The notes below the pieces were generated by a model. It saw nothing but the letters and a program-made list of their open reading frames with translations. It searched no databases and was not told where the DNA came from. The position numbers and the translations under genes were made by a program. DNA of 64,000 bases from Isoetes taiwanensis (taxonomy: Eukaryota > Streptophyta > Lycopodiopsida > Isoetales > Isoetaceae), in the NCBI GenBank assembly GCA_021234155.1, contig JAJEKV010000046.1:8749012-8813011 (forward strand), read 5' to 3'. Within the stretch, counting starts at the first letter, position 1; every line of letters begins with the position of its first letter. Below are positions 30,701 through 36,475 of the stretch, piece by piece.

Positions 30701-31044
30701 TTTGCATATCCTTAGCATGTACATTGCATGTTACAGACGGGTCATGTGATCGTCGATGGATGGCTACATATGGATGCACCTGCTCAAGTTGGTGTATTGT
30801 TTAAGGAACTTCGTTTGGCACTGGAGAATGTGTTACAGGAACTAATCACAATACCTAAGGAAAGCACTCTCGTCCCTCTGGTTTGTCTCTGCATTTCAAG
30901 AGCATTGCTGATCCAATAGGAAGCATAGGTTAGTTTAAGCTCTCACGTGAAAGTATCATTTTGCAGGAATATATGTCAACGTCAAAAGAGATAATACCAT
31001 CGATTACAAAGCTACTCTCTGATGAGGAAAGGCCTTTGTTGTAG
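6428..31044 (+). CDS. DEAH/RHA-family DExH-box RNA helicase, C-terminal half (split gene)
   Basis: ATP-dependent RNA helicase of the plant DExH group related to DHX29/DHX36/DHX57-type proteins. Exons run from helicase motif VI to the stop: 6428-6568, 6636-6725, 19024-19080, 19147-19230, 19311-19409, 20546-20689, 21051-21101, 21302-21372, 21483-21543, 27153-27245, 29716-29931, 30559-30652, 30737-30880, 30967-31044. All have AG/GT borders and consistent phases (one phase-2 junction, at 21372), giving about 473 residues: motif VI, winged helix, ratchet (HA2) and OB-fold. The N-terminal RecA half must lie outside the window. In this path exon 30559-30652 is 94 nt instead of 93 and leads to TAA at 30802-30804. 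Splicing from 21543 to the second copy (42723 onward) would keep the frame open. Exon calls rest on homology and splice signals; no transcript was seen. Confidence 0.85.
6726..6801 (+). other. Start of the 12.3-kb helicase intron
   Basis: Donor gtattttc at 6726. A young copia with its target duplication (ggaac, 6797-6801 and 11725-11729) lies 71 bp into the intron. The rest of the intron to 19023 is nearly all nested LTR elements. Confidence 0.7.
6802..7060 (+). mobile_element. 5' LTR of the inverted-core copia
   Basis: TGTTAGAATAG ... CTTAACA, 259 bp, same length as the 3' LTR. TATA-like atatatatat near 6940-6950. It is followed by tt and the primer site. Confidence 0.88.
7063..7074 (+). 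promoter_or_regulatory. Primer binding site (initiator Met-tRNA)
   Basis: TGGTATCAGAGC, the standard copia primer site, 2 bp after the LTR. The inversion breakpoint lies exactly here: read on the minus strand, these bases continue the RNase H codons GYTGSD. Confidence 0.88.
7077..8532 (-). pseudogene. Copia reverse transcriptase and start of RNase H (inverted part)
   Basis: Minus-strand frame 8532-7720 holds [40 protein letters not shown] and the RT palm ([20 protein letters not shown]). A run of G/C at about 7759-7765 breaks the frame just after YLEQPP. Frame 7654-7055 continues with [20 protein letters not shown] (YVDD active site), [37 protein letters not shown] and [20 protein letters not shown], ending in GYTGSD at the inversion joint. 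The rest of RNase H, about 75 residues, is missing. Confidence 0.85.
8742..9512 (-). pseudogene. Copia integrase (inverted part)
   Basis: Inserts the cDNA. Zinc-binding HHCC part: [14 protein letters not shown] ... [15 protein letters not shown]. Catalytic [29 protein letters not shown]. All three acidic residues are present. The frame is preceded by a small shift from the protease frame near 9536 and followed by a decayed linker (8533-8741). Confidence 0.85.
9536..10834 (-). CDS. Copia Gag and protease (inverted part)
   Basis: Start chosen at the internal Met of [20 protein letters not shown], the usual copia Gag opening (an open frame begins four codons earlier). Retrotran-gag region: [19 protein letters not shown] and [19 protein letters not shown]. 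An Arg/Gly/Ser-rich stretch is followed by the zinc knuckle [14 protein letters not shown] near 10010. Protease is in the same frame: [13 protein letters not shown] (D-S-G) and [14 protein letters not shown]. About 430 residues without a stop; it is on the opposite strand to its LTRs. Confidence 0.87.
   Translation of the reverse strand: MDSLEKVFMNEKFLLKGKNYSIWKEKMTLALDLAGVWDVVAGEDQNEDDKWEELNKKVLLLIKLAVDDSMQRHILGVKSASEAWRRFQQIYETKNHTRKQLLRNQLNSLKLRECKDVSDFIAKITEIAAQLASIGVEVEEDELVNAIYQGAPEYEHFLDAFQARENEPTFEELAAALQQKVLRSQILEQTEQVNFSQSRRNFSQSRRRGSRGRGNWRNFQHQEEGTTKTDSQSHQSQRGERGEPQRGRGHERGRTNRGRGERWSSYSNKNIKCYCCDEVGHMVNDCPLKKSILKMKLEKESHYLEEGSPSSSSKEKTSTTAQDFAMFVDEVDHVRYKSDRCVACLDSGCSTHVTGDESLFSKFTKYDGDKILLGDDSSLAIEGNGNVRVKGEGDAIVTFQNVKLVPDLKRNLLSVACITRKGFKVFFDEDGK
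10835..11170 (-). other. Gag leader of the copia, inverted
   Basis: Non-coding stretch between the inverted gag start and the second breakpoint near 11170. By position it is the former leader between primer site and gag. Confidence 0.6.
11171..11458 (+). pseudogene. Copia RNase H C-terminus, original orientation
   Basis: [60 protein letters not shown]. The stop is followed by the polypurine tract aagggggag (11457-11465) and the 3' LTR. It lacks the N-terminal RNase H half, which is split or lost at the inversion joints. Confidence 0.85.
11466..11724 (+). mobile_element. 3' LTR of the inverted-core copia
   Basis: 259 bp, TGTTAGAATAG to CTCAACA, nearly identical to the 5' LTR and followed by the target duplication ggaac. 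Confidence 0.88.
11725..11922. other. Intron sequence between elements
   Basis: No coding signal. It begins with the target duplication of the copia and ends at the next LTR. Confidence 0.5.
11923..12136 (+). mobile_element. 5' LTR of an old LTR element
   Basis: TGTTAGATC ... TCA, followed at 12137-12148 by TGGTATCAAAGC, a primer site with one mismatch. Its middle (tgctgacatggc ... gctatagtcacg) resembles the LTR of the element at 15448, so the two belong to related families. No matching 3' LTR is seen. Confidence 0.6.
12137..12877 (+). other. Internal region of the old LTR element, decayed
   Basis: No convincing protein. Near its end about 24 bp are repeated (ttgaaatagaggtggggtttg at 12764 and 12858). 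The target of the next insertion lies in the second copy. Confidence 0.4.
12878..14567 (+). mobile_element. Gag-only LTR retrotransposon (TR-GAG-like)
   Basis: LTRs at 12878-13082 and 14356-14567, 5-bp target duplication gtttg on both sides (12873-12877, 14568-14572), primer site TGGTATCAGAGC at 13083-13094, and tract aagggagga before the 3' LTR. The only gene is gag; no protease, integrase, RT or RNase H. TR-GAG elements of plants have this design and must be mobilised by a related complete copia. The first 50 bp or so of the two LTRs differ, though the rest is nearly identical. Confidence 0.85.
13449..14312 (+). CDS. Copia-type Gag, intact
   Basis: A 287-residue frame with no lesion, starting [20 protein letters not shown] and [13 protein letters not shown] (the copia Gag W-x-x-x motif). 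UBN2/retrotran-gag region: [51 protein letters not shown]. Two zinc knuckles: [14 protein letters not shown] and [14 protein letters not shown]. Acidic tail EEEEDEYMY, then a stop, so Gag ends without joining a pol frame. Likely packages element RNA. The start follows a leader of about 350 nt after the primer site; an in-frame upstream codon would add only three residues. Confidence 0.88.
   Translation: MEAGKLPHNRNSILTGENYAAWKIYFEGALGFNGLDDVLDPSFTVKNEAAKKISTKALGMLKMSLDPAVGNHIAGLKTFTAAWDQLKSVYENTNDARICYLKDVMHDNKLSDCKGMHDYLGKIMQTRVALADMGVHLEDKDVIQSLLRGLPSTFDHVVTAIELRETPIKLDQLSSILLQQDIKLQHQSSKVGDSAFYHRVQKKDPKVKRGDCFCCGEAGHWLKDCPHRTCSKCGGKGHWFKECSKIEEAPLTEMSKLSLTSERNLVAIEVQDSSHQENEEEEDEYMY
14664..15012 (+). 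pseudogene. Gag remnant of the old LTR element
   Basis: ATGGTTTTATCACG at 14664 opens a frame like the Gag at 16682: [11 protein letters not shown] here, [11 protein letters not shown] there. After a frame break it continues [20 protein letters not shown], and near 14930 [15 protein letters not shown] is the shifted form of the [13 protein letters not shown] block. Stops and shifts throughout. It is the 3' continuation of the element whose LTR is at 11923. Confidence 0.65.
14666..14702. repeat. Perfect 16-bp inverted repeat with 5-nt loop
   Basis: Arms GTTTTATCACGATCTC (14666-14681) and GAGATCGTGATAAAAC (14687-14702) around GGTCT. It lies at the start codon region of the gag remnant and is absent from the related Gag at 16682. 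Confidence 0.9.
15013..15348. other. Unassigned sequence
   Basis: No gene recognised. Probably the tail of the old LTR element. Confidence 0.4.
15641..16681 (+). other. Leader of the non-autonomous LTR element
   Basis: About 1 kb with no gene I can support. A triple short repeat of gggtctagaacg lies near 15740-15785. Frames here lack any family signature. Confidence 0.5.
16682..17254 (+). pseudogene. Gag-like protein, N-terminal part
   Basis: [60 protein letters not shown]: the pattern of copia Gag (DUF4219/UBN2-like: W in the first third, then a TAKELWDYL block). The frame is good to about 17140, where a 23-bp direct duplication (gatgattataaaattgtgg plus spacer, 17120-17161) shifts it; after that the true continuation is the frame at 17158-17901. 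Without the duplication the two make one protein of about 400 residues. Confidence 0.7.
17158..17901 (+). pseudogene. Gag-like protein, C-terminal part of unknown function
   Basis: Runs [20 protein letters not shown] to LHNSVLLNC. No zinc knuckle, protease or other domain recognised; acidic and rich in Cys/His/Asp/Glu. A 27-bp tandem duplication gives [17 protein letters not shown] near 17700-17750. The end of the frame coincides with the start of the LINE-derived tail. It may be a captured or element-specific domain. Confidence 0.5.
17890..18042 (+). mobile_element. 5'-truncated LINE 3' end, (CTTT)n tail
   Basis: Matches, in opposite orientation, the 3' end of the LINE at 19603-20321: acttaatatttttgtttc, the hairpin CAGGAGG-gtttt-CCTCCTG, the hairpin AGACCC-ttc-GGGTCT (17987-18001) and a tail of CTTT repeats. 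It lies inside the LTR element. Confidence 0.75.
18043..18532 (+). other. 3' internal part of the LTR element
   Basis: An open frame 18054-18485 ([20 protein letters not shown]) resembles no family I know and may be incidental. It is followed by the polypurine tract and LTR. Confidence 0.4.
18901..19023 (+). other. End of the large helicase intron
   Basis: No feature; ends in the acceptor taactag before AVDPP at 19024. Confidence 0.6.
19024..19409 (+). CDS. Helicase exons: winged-helix and ratchet region
   Basis: Three exons. 19024-19080 [19 protein letters not shown]; 19147-19230 [20 protein letters not shown] then PVDVHIGK; 19311-19409 [20 protein letters not shown] then [13 protein letters not shown]. 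This is the L-G-A-L...LT-LG..LA.LPVD...GK(M)(L)..G..F.CL.P.L.IAA block of the DEAH/RHA C-terminus. Introns of 66 and 80 nt, GT/AG, phase 0. All 80 codons are open. Confidence 0.9.
19603..20321 (-). mobile_element. 5'-truncated LINE with (TTTC)n tail
   Basis: The minus-strand frame 20321-19743 contains [20 protein letters not shown] followed by [13 protein letters not shown], the C-terminal Cys/His motif of plant LINE ORF2. The 3' untranslated part carries AGACCC-ttc-GGGTCT (19644-19658 on the plus strand) and ends in TTTC repeats at 19603-19626 instead of poly(A). It sits in a helicase intron (19410-20545). Related copy at 17890-18042. Confidence 0.75.
20330..20434 (-). mobile_element. LTR fragment, minus strand
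   Basis: Read on the minus strand: purine tract aggggga, then TGTTACC ... gtcactaggcatgacacata and tgttgctgacgtg, close to the LTR at 15448 (aggcatgccacatatgttgc). Only the first 100 bp remain, next to the LINE 5' end. Confidence 0.55.
20546..20689 (+). CDS. Helicase exon: linker and QSDHL block
   Basis: [20 protein letters not shown], then [20 protein letters not shown] and CRILKQ. Q-S-D-H-L-x-M-V-A-A-Y-x-x-W is the conserved ratchet helix of DEAH/RHA helicases. 48 codons, phase 0 both ends. Confidence 0.9.
21051..21543 (+). CDS. Helicase exons: FC..FLS and OB-fold approach
   Basis: 21051-21101 [17 protein letters not shown]; 21302-21372 [20 protein letters not shown] then LML plus two bases; 21483-21543 [22 protein letters not shown]-x-x-F-C-x-x-x-F-L-S and R-x-Q-F-x-x-L-L-x-D-I-G-F match the family. 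The junction 21372/21483 is phase 2 and rebuilds Arg. The 17-residue exon at 21051 is unusual for the family and the least certain call. Confidence 0.85.
21544..23357 (+). other. Helicase intron, unassigned part (copy 1)
   Basis: No gene recognised. A TTC run at 22558-22577. 22850-23340 (with the matching 38420-38915) may be a decayed copia gag, judging from position only. Confidence 0.4.
23358..26730 (+). pseudogene. Decayed Ty1/copia gag-pol (copy 1)
   Basis: In order: zinc knuckle CRYCHEKGH-stop-ISDC; integrase [39 protein letters not shown] (D, D, E present); [55 protein letters not shown] (YIDD); RNase [47 protein letters not shown]; end GEDCHDKL. At least eight frame breaks. The protease DSGAT motif visible in copy 2 is destroyed here (ccaccgcacatg). 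No LTR or primer site found. Confidence 0.82.
26731..27152 (+). other. Intron stretch with (TCCC)n tract (copy 1)
   Basis: Pyrimidine tract tccctcc repeats at about 26760-26796, right after the copia RNase H; the match at 42333-42366 differs in length. The rest is unassigned. Confidence 0.6.
27153..27245 (+). CDS. Helicase exon: pre-OB-fold (copy 1)
   Basis: [20 protein letters not shown] then [11 protein letters not shown], 31 codons, phase 0. N-x-x-x-P-x-V-I/V-K-A joins to [12 protein letters not shown] at 29716, the family signature leading into the OB-fold. Identical reading in copy 2 (42723-42815). Confidence 0.85.
27246..28432. other. Intron stretch, unclassified repeat-like (copy 1)
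   Basis: No protein. 28140-28300 has paired elements (ggaaactagtttccgag; ggagctctgattgtggag) and a TATA-like tatttataaaag near 28276, resembling an LTR promoter, but no termini found. Matches 42816-44004 in copy 2. Confidence 0.35.
28433..29005 (+). pseudogene. Copia RT fragment interrupted by plastid DNA (copy 1)
   Basis: Same family as 5014-5863: [41 protein letters not shown], then after the psbD insert [20 protein letters not shown] and [12 protein letters not shown] 15-bp duplication (tattgtaactcattc) sits near 28930. The piece carries no RNase H. Confidence 0.8.
28686..28861 (+). pseudogene. psbD: Plastid psbD 5' end, nuclear insertion (copy 1)
   Basis: From ATG 28719 the frame gives [35 protein letters not shown] and [13 protein letters not shown], the start of photosystem II protein D2, about 47 residues of 353. 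Some 30 bp of leader with ggag 9 bp before the ATG came along. It ends abruptly in the copia RT sequence and replaced about five bases of it, as in end-joining capture of plastid DNA. A few substitutions (WFG, YFS) suggest decay. A nuclear plastid fragment, not a gene. Confidence 0.9.
29010..29554 (-). mobile_element. Minus-strand copia start: short LTR, primer site, gag fragment (copy 1)
   Basis: On the minus strand TGGTATCAGAGCC (29456-29444) follows a possible 98-bp LTR (29554-29457, TGTTGA/TCAACA ends on the plus strand). Further on, a decayed Gag reads [11 protein letters not shown] and, in another frame, [20 protein letters not shown]. The 3' part of the element is missing. The very short LTR would be TRIM-like if the boundary is right. 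Confidence 0.55.
29716..29931 (+). CDS. Helicase exon: OB-fold core (copy 1)
   Basis: [20 protein letters not shown] ... [25 protein letters not shown]; 72 codons, phase 0. [14 protein letters not shown]-x-I-HPSSVN and FLVFHEK are family signatures of the OB-fold. Confidence 0.92.
30559..31044 (+). pseudogene. Last three helicase exons, copy 1, frameshifted
   Basis: 30559-30652, 30737-30880 and 30967-31044. The first is 94 nt: relative to copy 2 it has an extra ga (gcgagagatacg against gcgagatacg) and lacks one c (ggtcaatt against ggtccaatt). Its reading after [10 protein letters not shown] is nonsense and, spliced on, meets TAA at 30802-30804. The other two exons are themselves unchanged: [20 protein letters not shown] and [25 protein letters not shown], stop at 31042-31044. 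Confidence 0.85.
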
Positions 31045-31387
31045 CTTGCTATTGCCAAGTGCTTTAGGTTGTAAAGCTGTTGATTATCTAGGATGTATTC
31101 AGCACGAGTCAGCAAATGTTTCAGGTTCCCCATGCTTCCGGTCTAATAGGAAGATTGCCTATTAGCCGGGCTCAAAAGTACTAAATATCTTATAATTGTT
31201 TACATGAATGCCATATATTAGCATAGAGGTGACATTCCTCCAACGTGGGTTTGGGAGACAATTGATCTGCAACAAACGTGTCAAGAATGCATATTGAAAT
31301 CAACCATTAGATGAAAGTTTATCTTGTCGCATTACGGTGGATCTAAATATATATATACAAGTTTCGCACCGATCCTACAGTGCATGT

Positions 31388-32140
31388 TTGAATTTTTGTA
31401 GGTTCGGATGGTGCAAAAGGGCAAGCAGCAAGTTCTTATAAGGTTTCTTTTAAGATTCGTTTAGATTCCATGAAGATTTCTCTACATTTATACTTTATGA
31501 CATTCCTCAAAGGATTCCTCTAGATTGCTTTAGGTTGCCTTAGATCTCTGTTGCATTTGCTTAGATGCTTGAATTTTGGCATGCCCATATGGTGTAAAGG
31601 GACGTATGGAGGTGAGGTGTTAGTGTATATAGGTAGGCGGAAACCTAGGCTTGTCACAATGTGTTAGAGGTTACATTTGTTGTTGCTGCATCTTGAAAGT
31701 GCTATATGTACGGTGAAGTCATTCAAGAACACGATGTTTTCTTAAAGAATATTGTAGATTAGGATACATAGAATTTTTGTAAGTTCTCATGGTGCAAAGA
31801 GGTGAGAACAAGTTTTTATGAAGTCTCTTGCAAGGTTCTTTTAGATTCCATGGAGATTTCTCTAAATTTACCAATAGTTCATGAAGATGTTATATCATAT
31901 GACATTCCTCAAAATATTCCCCTAGATTGTCTTAGGTTGCCTTAGATCTCCCTTGGATTTGCTTAATTTTGTATCAATGATACGATTGTATGCTTGAATT
32001 TTAACATGTTCTTTTTGAAACTTAGGCTTCTCACAATGGTGTTGAGAGCACGATGTTCCTAGGGAATAGGTGCTAATATGGGTTACATTTGTTGTTGCTG
32101 CATCTTGGAAGTACTATATGTGCGATAAAGTCATTCAAGT
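31388..32140. repeat. About 380-bp degenerate tandem pair (copy 1)
   Basis: Starts aatttttgtaggttcggatgg (near 31391) and again aatttttgtaagttctcatgg (near 31771). Shared landmarks: agattccatg-agatttctct, gacattcctcaaa, taggttgccttagatctc, ttacatttgttgttgctgc. No coding signal. Copy 2 equivalent at 46958-47712. Confidence 0.8.
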
Positions 32141-32156
32141 TCTTCTAAAACTTTGC

Positions 32157-32475
32157 AAAGAATGGAACATGCAAAACCTTCTAATATTAGAGGCGACGAG
32201 AAGGCACTTGAACTAGAAAAGATGCTCATCAAGATAAGGAGACACAGACTTCATTTTATTGGAGGTATCTAATTAAGTTCAAATTCCATCCGCCTTTTGA
32301 TGCAGTACAGTATTTAAAGGCCAATTCAAAGAATACAAAGCACTAGTAGATGAATATGAGCAAACTATTTGAAATGAATAAGCAAAGTTATAAGAAATAG
32401 TAACTCTCTTGTTATATGGATATTTTCTTAAATAAAAGTTGCAACAAAAACTTACCAACGAAGAATGTCTAGAAA
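32157..32475. repeat. Dispersed 320-bp repeat, upstream member (copy 1)
   Basis: Nearly the same as 36139-36475 in the same orientation, 3.98 kb downstream: agaatggaacatgcaaaacc ... gaatgtctagaaaaagaaaa. Could be the paired ends of a lost element, but no LTR-type termini found. Copy 2 members at about 47727-48045 and 51724-52064. Confidence 0.75.
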
Positions 32476-32509
32476 AAGAAAATGCCATTCTAAGGTGGCC
32501 CATCTTGAG

Positions 32510-32960
32510 AAAATCAAAGACCTACGTTCTTTTGTATAGGTATTCTTGCAAATTTGTGAAGGATAATGTGAGAATAACCCTTTCGCTTAATAGGTTCTAA
32601 GAAAAGGATGTACATTTTGTTGGGGATAAGAAGGCTGAAGAAGCTTTTCAAGCTTTGAACCAAAAGATGGTAACATAACTAGTATTAACTTGCCAGATTG
32701 AAATAAACCTTTTCTAATATGTTTTGATGCTAATGTCAATTGGAGCTCATTGACACTACAAAGAATTTTGAAGGGTTGCAACTTGAGTACAAATATGGGT
32801 TGATGCTTTGAGCAAAATGTTCAATTTTGAAGGGTTGCAACTTGAGTACAAATATGGGTTGATGCTTTGAGCAAAATGTTCAATTGTGCCATGTCTGTTG
32901 CAAGCAATGGAAGCAGTTCTGAGGGAAATGGTCCTAATTTTGTCGTTCCTTATGCCTAAA
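32510..32960 (+). pseudogene. Ty3/gypsy RT-RNase H remnant (copy 1)
   Basis: In shifting frames: KDLRSFV, CKFVKDNVRITLPLNR, LRKGCTFCWG (RK-x-x-x-F-x-W), EEAFQALNQKMVT, NKPFLICFDANVNWSS. This is the gypsy thumb/connection pattern (L...F..Y..F...I....L..L..K...F.W...C..AF..LK). A 59-bp tandem duplication lies at 32763-32880 (gggttgcaacttgagtac twice). Heavily decayed. Confidence 0.65.
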
Positions 32961-33479
32961 TAAAAGCGAGGGTGAGATTATTTTGATGCAGTTTCCGCGA
33001 GAAGCGAGCATATTTCAGCGAAATATGAATCAAAAGGGAATGCACATCAAGAATGTGCTTTCGAACATATGAAGTGATCATTTGAAATTTTGGGCTTAGT
33101 AGGACTCATAAATTCCAACCTCAATATCTTCGATGGGTATAGAGCATGTTGGAATCACATATAATGAAATATTATCCATCTGTATTTTTTATTTTTGGTC
33201 AGCTAGACTAGTCTTGTCACTAGAATATCATCTTGTACAGACTAGCTAGAAATATCCTACTGCCGGTCAAGGCAACCAAAGTGGAGGACACATATATGGT
33301 TGTGGATACAGTTTATGACTCCAAATTCATACATATTCGTTATTTTTACTTCTTTATCGGGTTTTTTTCTATCCTTGATTTCTGGCCGTTGGTCGTTGGA
33401 ATATTCTGTGCTCTATACCAAATCAAGGGCCATTGAATTTTTTGGCACTAAAACGCCCGCCACTTCCAATGGTCGAAAA

Positions 33480-34090
33480 GCCACACATGGTTAGAAGATT
33501 TAAAAAAAAGAAGAAGGTGAAGGCGTGCTTCTGGTGCCATCGACTGCAGATGGGAACCAGCCGGAACGCATGAGCAAACACAAACACTGAGCAATTGCAA
33601 AGCTCCGCCAAGAACCTCCCAGGCCATACCGGCCTCACCAGAACCTGGGCTGCTCCTTACTGTCACAAATCCTTCCCTTCCAAACTCTTCAAATGGGCGC
33701 TTATCGAAACTATATGCCTTGGCGGGTCGCAAGATTCAACCGCTCTACTCACGGATTTAAAGGAACGTGAAGGCATCCGGAACAAGCATGAAAGGACTAA
33801 AAGGCCGTGAGATCCCAGCCCCTCGCCATGCGCCGGCTCCAGTCTATGCCCCAATCCGGCTACTCCGGCAAATCTGAGCAGACCGGATTCTCCATGCACT
33901 GCCCAAGCAGATCCGGATTCTCTATGCCTCTTCAAAACCGGATTCTTCAAAACCGGATTCAAAAGCGGATTCTCTAAACCAGCCTAAGTCTCAAGCAGCC
34001 GTCTCATCCCGCCCCTTCTTGCTCTGTGCCTCAAGCCTGCACCTCTCTAGCGACATGCCTCCCTGACCTCTCCACCCGATCTCCAAAACC
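33480..34090. repeat. GC-richer block with clustered CCGGATTC (copy 1)
   Basis: CCGGATTC or GCGGATTC occurs about six times within 33886-33978 at irregular spacing. Locally GC-richer than its surroundings. Copy 2 (49048-49660) has a 172-codon minus-strand open frame here that copy 1 splits, with no family resemblance, so I do not call a gene. Confidence 0.5.
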
Positions 34091-35190
34091 AGAAGCCAAA
34101 ATTTCTTTCTAAATTGACACCATGAAACCACAAATCCAAATTCGCATATACGGCAATAAGCAGCTCAAACCGTTCCAAAAATACCCTCAAAATACGATTT
34201 GCAATACAATACAGCCGCCAAATCTAGGCCCAATCATGCCAGAGATACCCTCCCCAAATACCAAACGAAATAATAGAACATACTCATACATATAATTTGT
34301 AAAGGGAAATAGGTAGACTGATAAGAATTGTGGAATTGAGTCTGAGACTTAACTTAAATCAGTACTTAAACAGAGATACAATAAATATTTGACAATCTGT
34401 GTCTTAATTCAGCAAATTGATATGGACATACAATTATCCTCCAACCAGATCCACCTCATAGCCTATGGCAAACCTATAGACACTGGGTTTGACAAATGGC
34501 CAACTTGTGGTATGTAAATATTGTTTCCTTATTCTTTATTCTTGAGTAGTCTTATTCCCTTCGAATGATATACCTTCTTACAGTCCAATGAAATTGAAAT
34601 TCGTAAGGATTTCCTTCGTTCATATTCCGAATCCTTCGATCCTTTGGGTTCTCGCTCTACTCCGATGGTCATAATGCTATTTTGAAGCACGTATGCGGTG
34701 GATAATGAAAAACATTGATATCATTATAAAATGGATGCCATTCAATCTCATTCTGGTTGATTTGGGAAAAACCTATAGGAAATCCAAATTGGGATTTCAA
34801 ACTTGTTAGGTTGCTGCTGCGTTGAGCACTGATCTAGGCCAGGGGAAATTTGTGCATGCCCAGGCATTTAGACCACTTGGGCATGGTCTGAACTGTAGAT
34901 GGGCATATACAGTTTAAGTAGCATAAATAGGCCAAGAATTCAATTCTCAGGGAGCAGGAACGATTTGGAGAAGGAAGCAAAACCTCTTTTGTATCAGATT
35001 GAATTGCAATCGGTTTGGGCCTTTGCTACACAATCCGGCCTCCTCCAGCACCTTAGGTTGCATATCAGATGTTAAGAAAAGGATTTTGTTCCTTGCTTGC
35101 AAGATTAGTACTTGCAAGAGTTGTGCTTCCATTGCAACAGTTAACTTGAGAAGATCAATTTTCGGCCTTCAAGCCTTAAGACTTGAGTGG
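34091..35190. other. Unassigned duplicated sequence (copy 1)
   Basis: No gene or known repeat. 34800-34920 is a cluster of differences between copies. Confidence 0.4.
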
Positions 35191-35199
35191 TCATTTCAT

Positions 35200-35392
35200 G
35201 AAGCCGGGCTTCACGGATAATCTCGTTGAGATTATCTGTACTAGTACAGAGGCTTCTTTAAGATCTCAGAAAGATCTGACACAGTACAAGGTTACTGCAT
35301 GGTTGAAGTGGGGCTTCAATTCCTTTGCAAGTTCATTTTGGATTTTCTTGCACTTAGCAGTACTGGGTACTGCTATTAAGAAGCAGAGCTTC
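35200..35392. repeat. Run of short perfect hairpins (copy 1)
   Basis: GAAGCC-g-GGCTTC (35200-35212), ATAATCTC-gtt-GAGATTAT (35217-35235), CTGTACTAGTACAG (35236-35249), GCAGTAC-tgg-GTACTGC (35357-35373), GAAGC-aga-GCTTC (35380-35392). Copy 2 (50773-50970) has altered arms that mostly still pair. Confidence 0.75.
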
Positions 35393-35934
35393 TTGATTGA
35401 TCCCTGGGAGATTAATCCCAAAGGTGAGCATGGTAAATGGATTGGGCCATCTTTATTTTGCTTCCGATGTAAGATGTAGTCTAGAAATTATTTTTATGAT
35501 TGCTAGATTCATGGATCCAGCCAAGGGTTGGCAATACTTTTGACATATGCATAAAAATGTACATGAAATTTTCCTGCCATGCGCTTGCTCAACTTCTTCC
35601 TAATTTCATCCAGAATTGCAAGAGGTCAGTGGGTTTGGATCAAGGAAGATTCACTTGTATTATGCCCATAAACCATCTGAGTGTACGCTGAGGGGTTTTT
35701 TATTGCCTATTTCATACTTATAATAAGGGGTTATTTTAAGGAGTATAAGGGTATATCAAGCTAGTTTTCTGCGTATGATAAGGGGGTTTTGCTGGACCCT
35801 AGGAGCGCAGATGCCATATCCAAAATATATATAGGCGAATCCCCCGGAGTTTGAATGCGTCTTTCTAAGAAACGTCTTTGAAAAATAGGTAATAGATACG
35901 TGAAACTGGCTCACATTCTTTTTGGTACATATTC

Positions 35935-36040
35935 TTGCATTTACTATCCATGTAGCTGCATTGATCCTACTTAAAGGTGTTTTATTTGCTCGCAGTTCTT
36001 GTTTAATACCCGATAAAGCTAACCTTGGTTTTCGTTTTCC
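35935..36040 (+). pseudogene. psaA: Plastid psaA fragment (copy 1)
   Basis: [39 protein letters not shown]: about 35 residues of the photosystem I P700 apoprotein A1 ([32 protein letters not shown]). Ends on both sides in unrelated DNA. A nuclear plastid insertion. Confidence 0.88.
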
Positions 36041-36138
36041 TTACATTTGTATAAAAAATGGACTAACATGCATCTGAGTTTTAAATATGGTGTACTAAAA
36101 CCCTACAAGGATAGCAAAATTTCTCCTAAAACTTTGCA

Positions 36139-36475
36139 AAGAATGGAACATGCAAAACCTTCTAATATATATGCGACGAGAAGGCACTTGAACCAGAAAA
36201 GATGCTCATTAAGATAAGGAGACACATACTTCTTTTTATTGGAGCTATCTAATTAAGTTCAAATTCCATCTACCTTTTGATGCAGTACAGTATTTAAAGG
36301 CCAACTCAAAGAATACAAAGCATTAGTAGATGAATATGAGCAAACTATTTGAAATGAATAAGCAAAGTTATAAGAAATAGTAACTCTCTTGTTATATGGA
36401 TATTTTCTTAAATAAAAGTTGCAACAAATGAAATTTGTATGGCCATAACTTACCAACAAAGAATGTCTAGAAAAA
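36139..36475. repeat. Dispersed 320-bp repeat, downstream member (copy 1)
   Basis: Partner of 32157-32475, next to a poly(T) run at 36507-36523. Confidence 0.75.
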
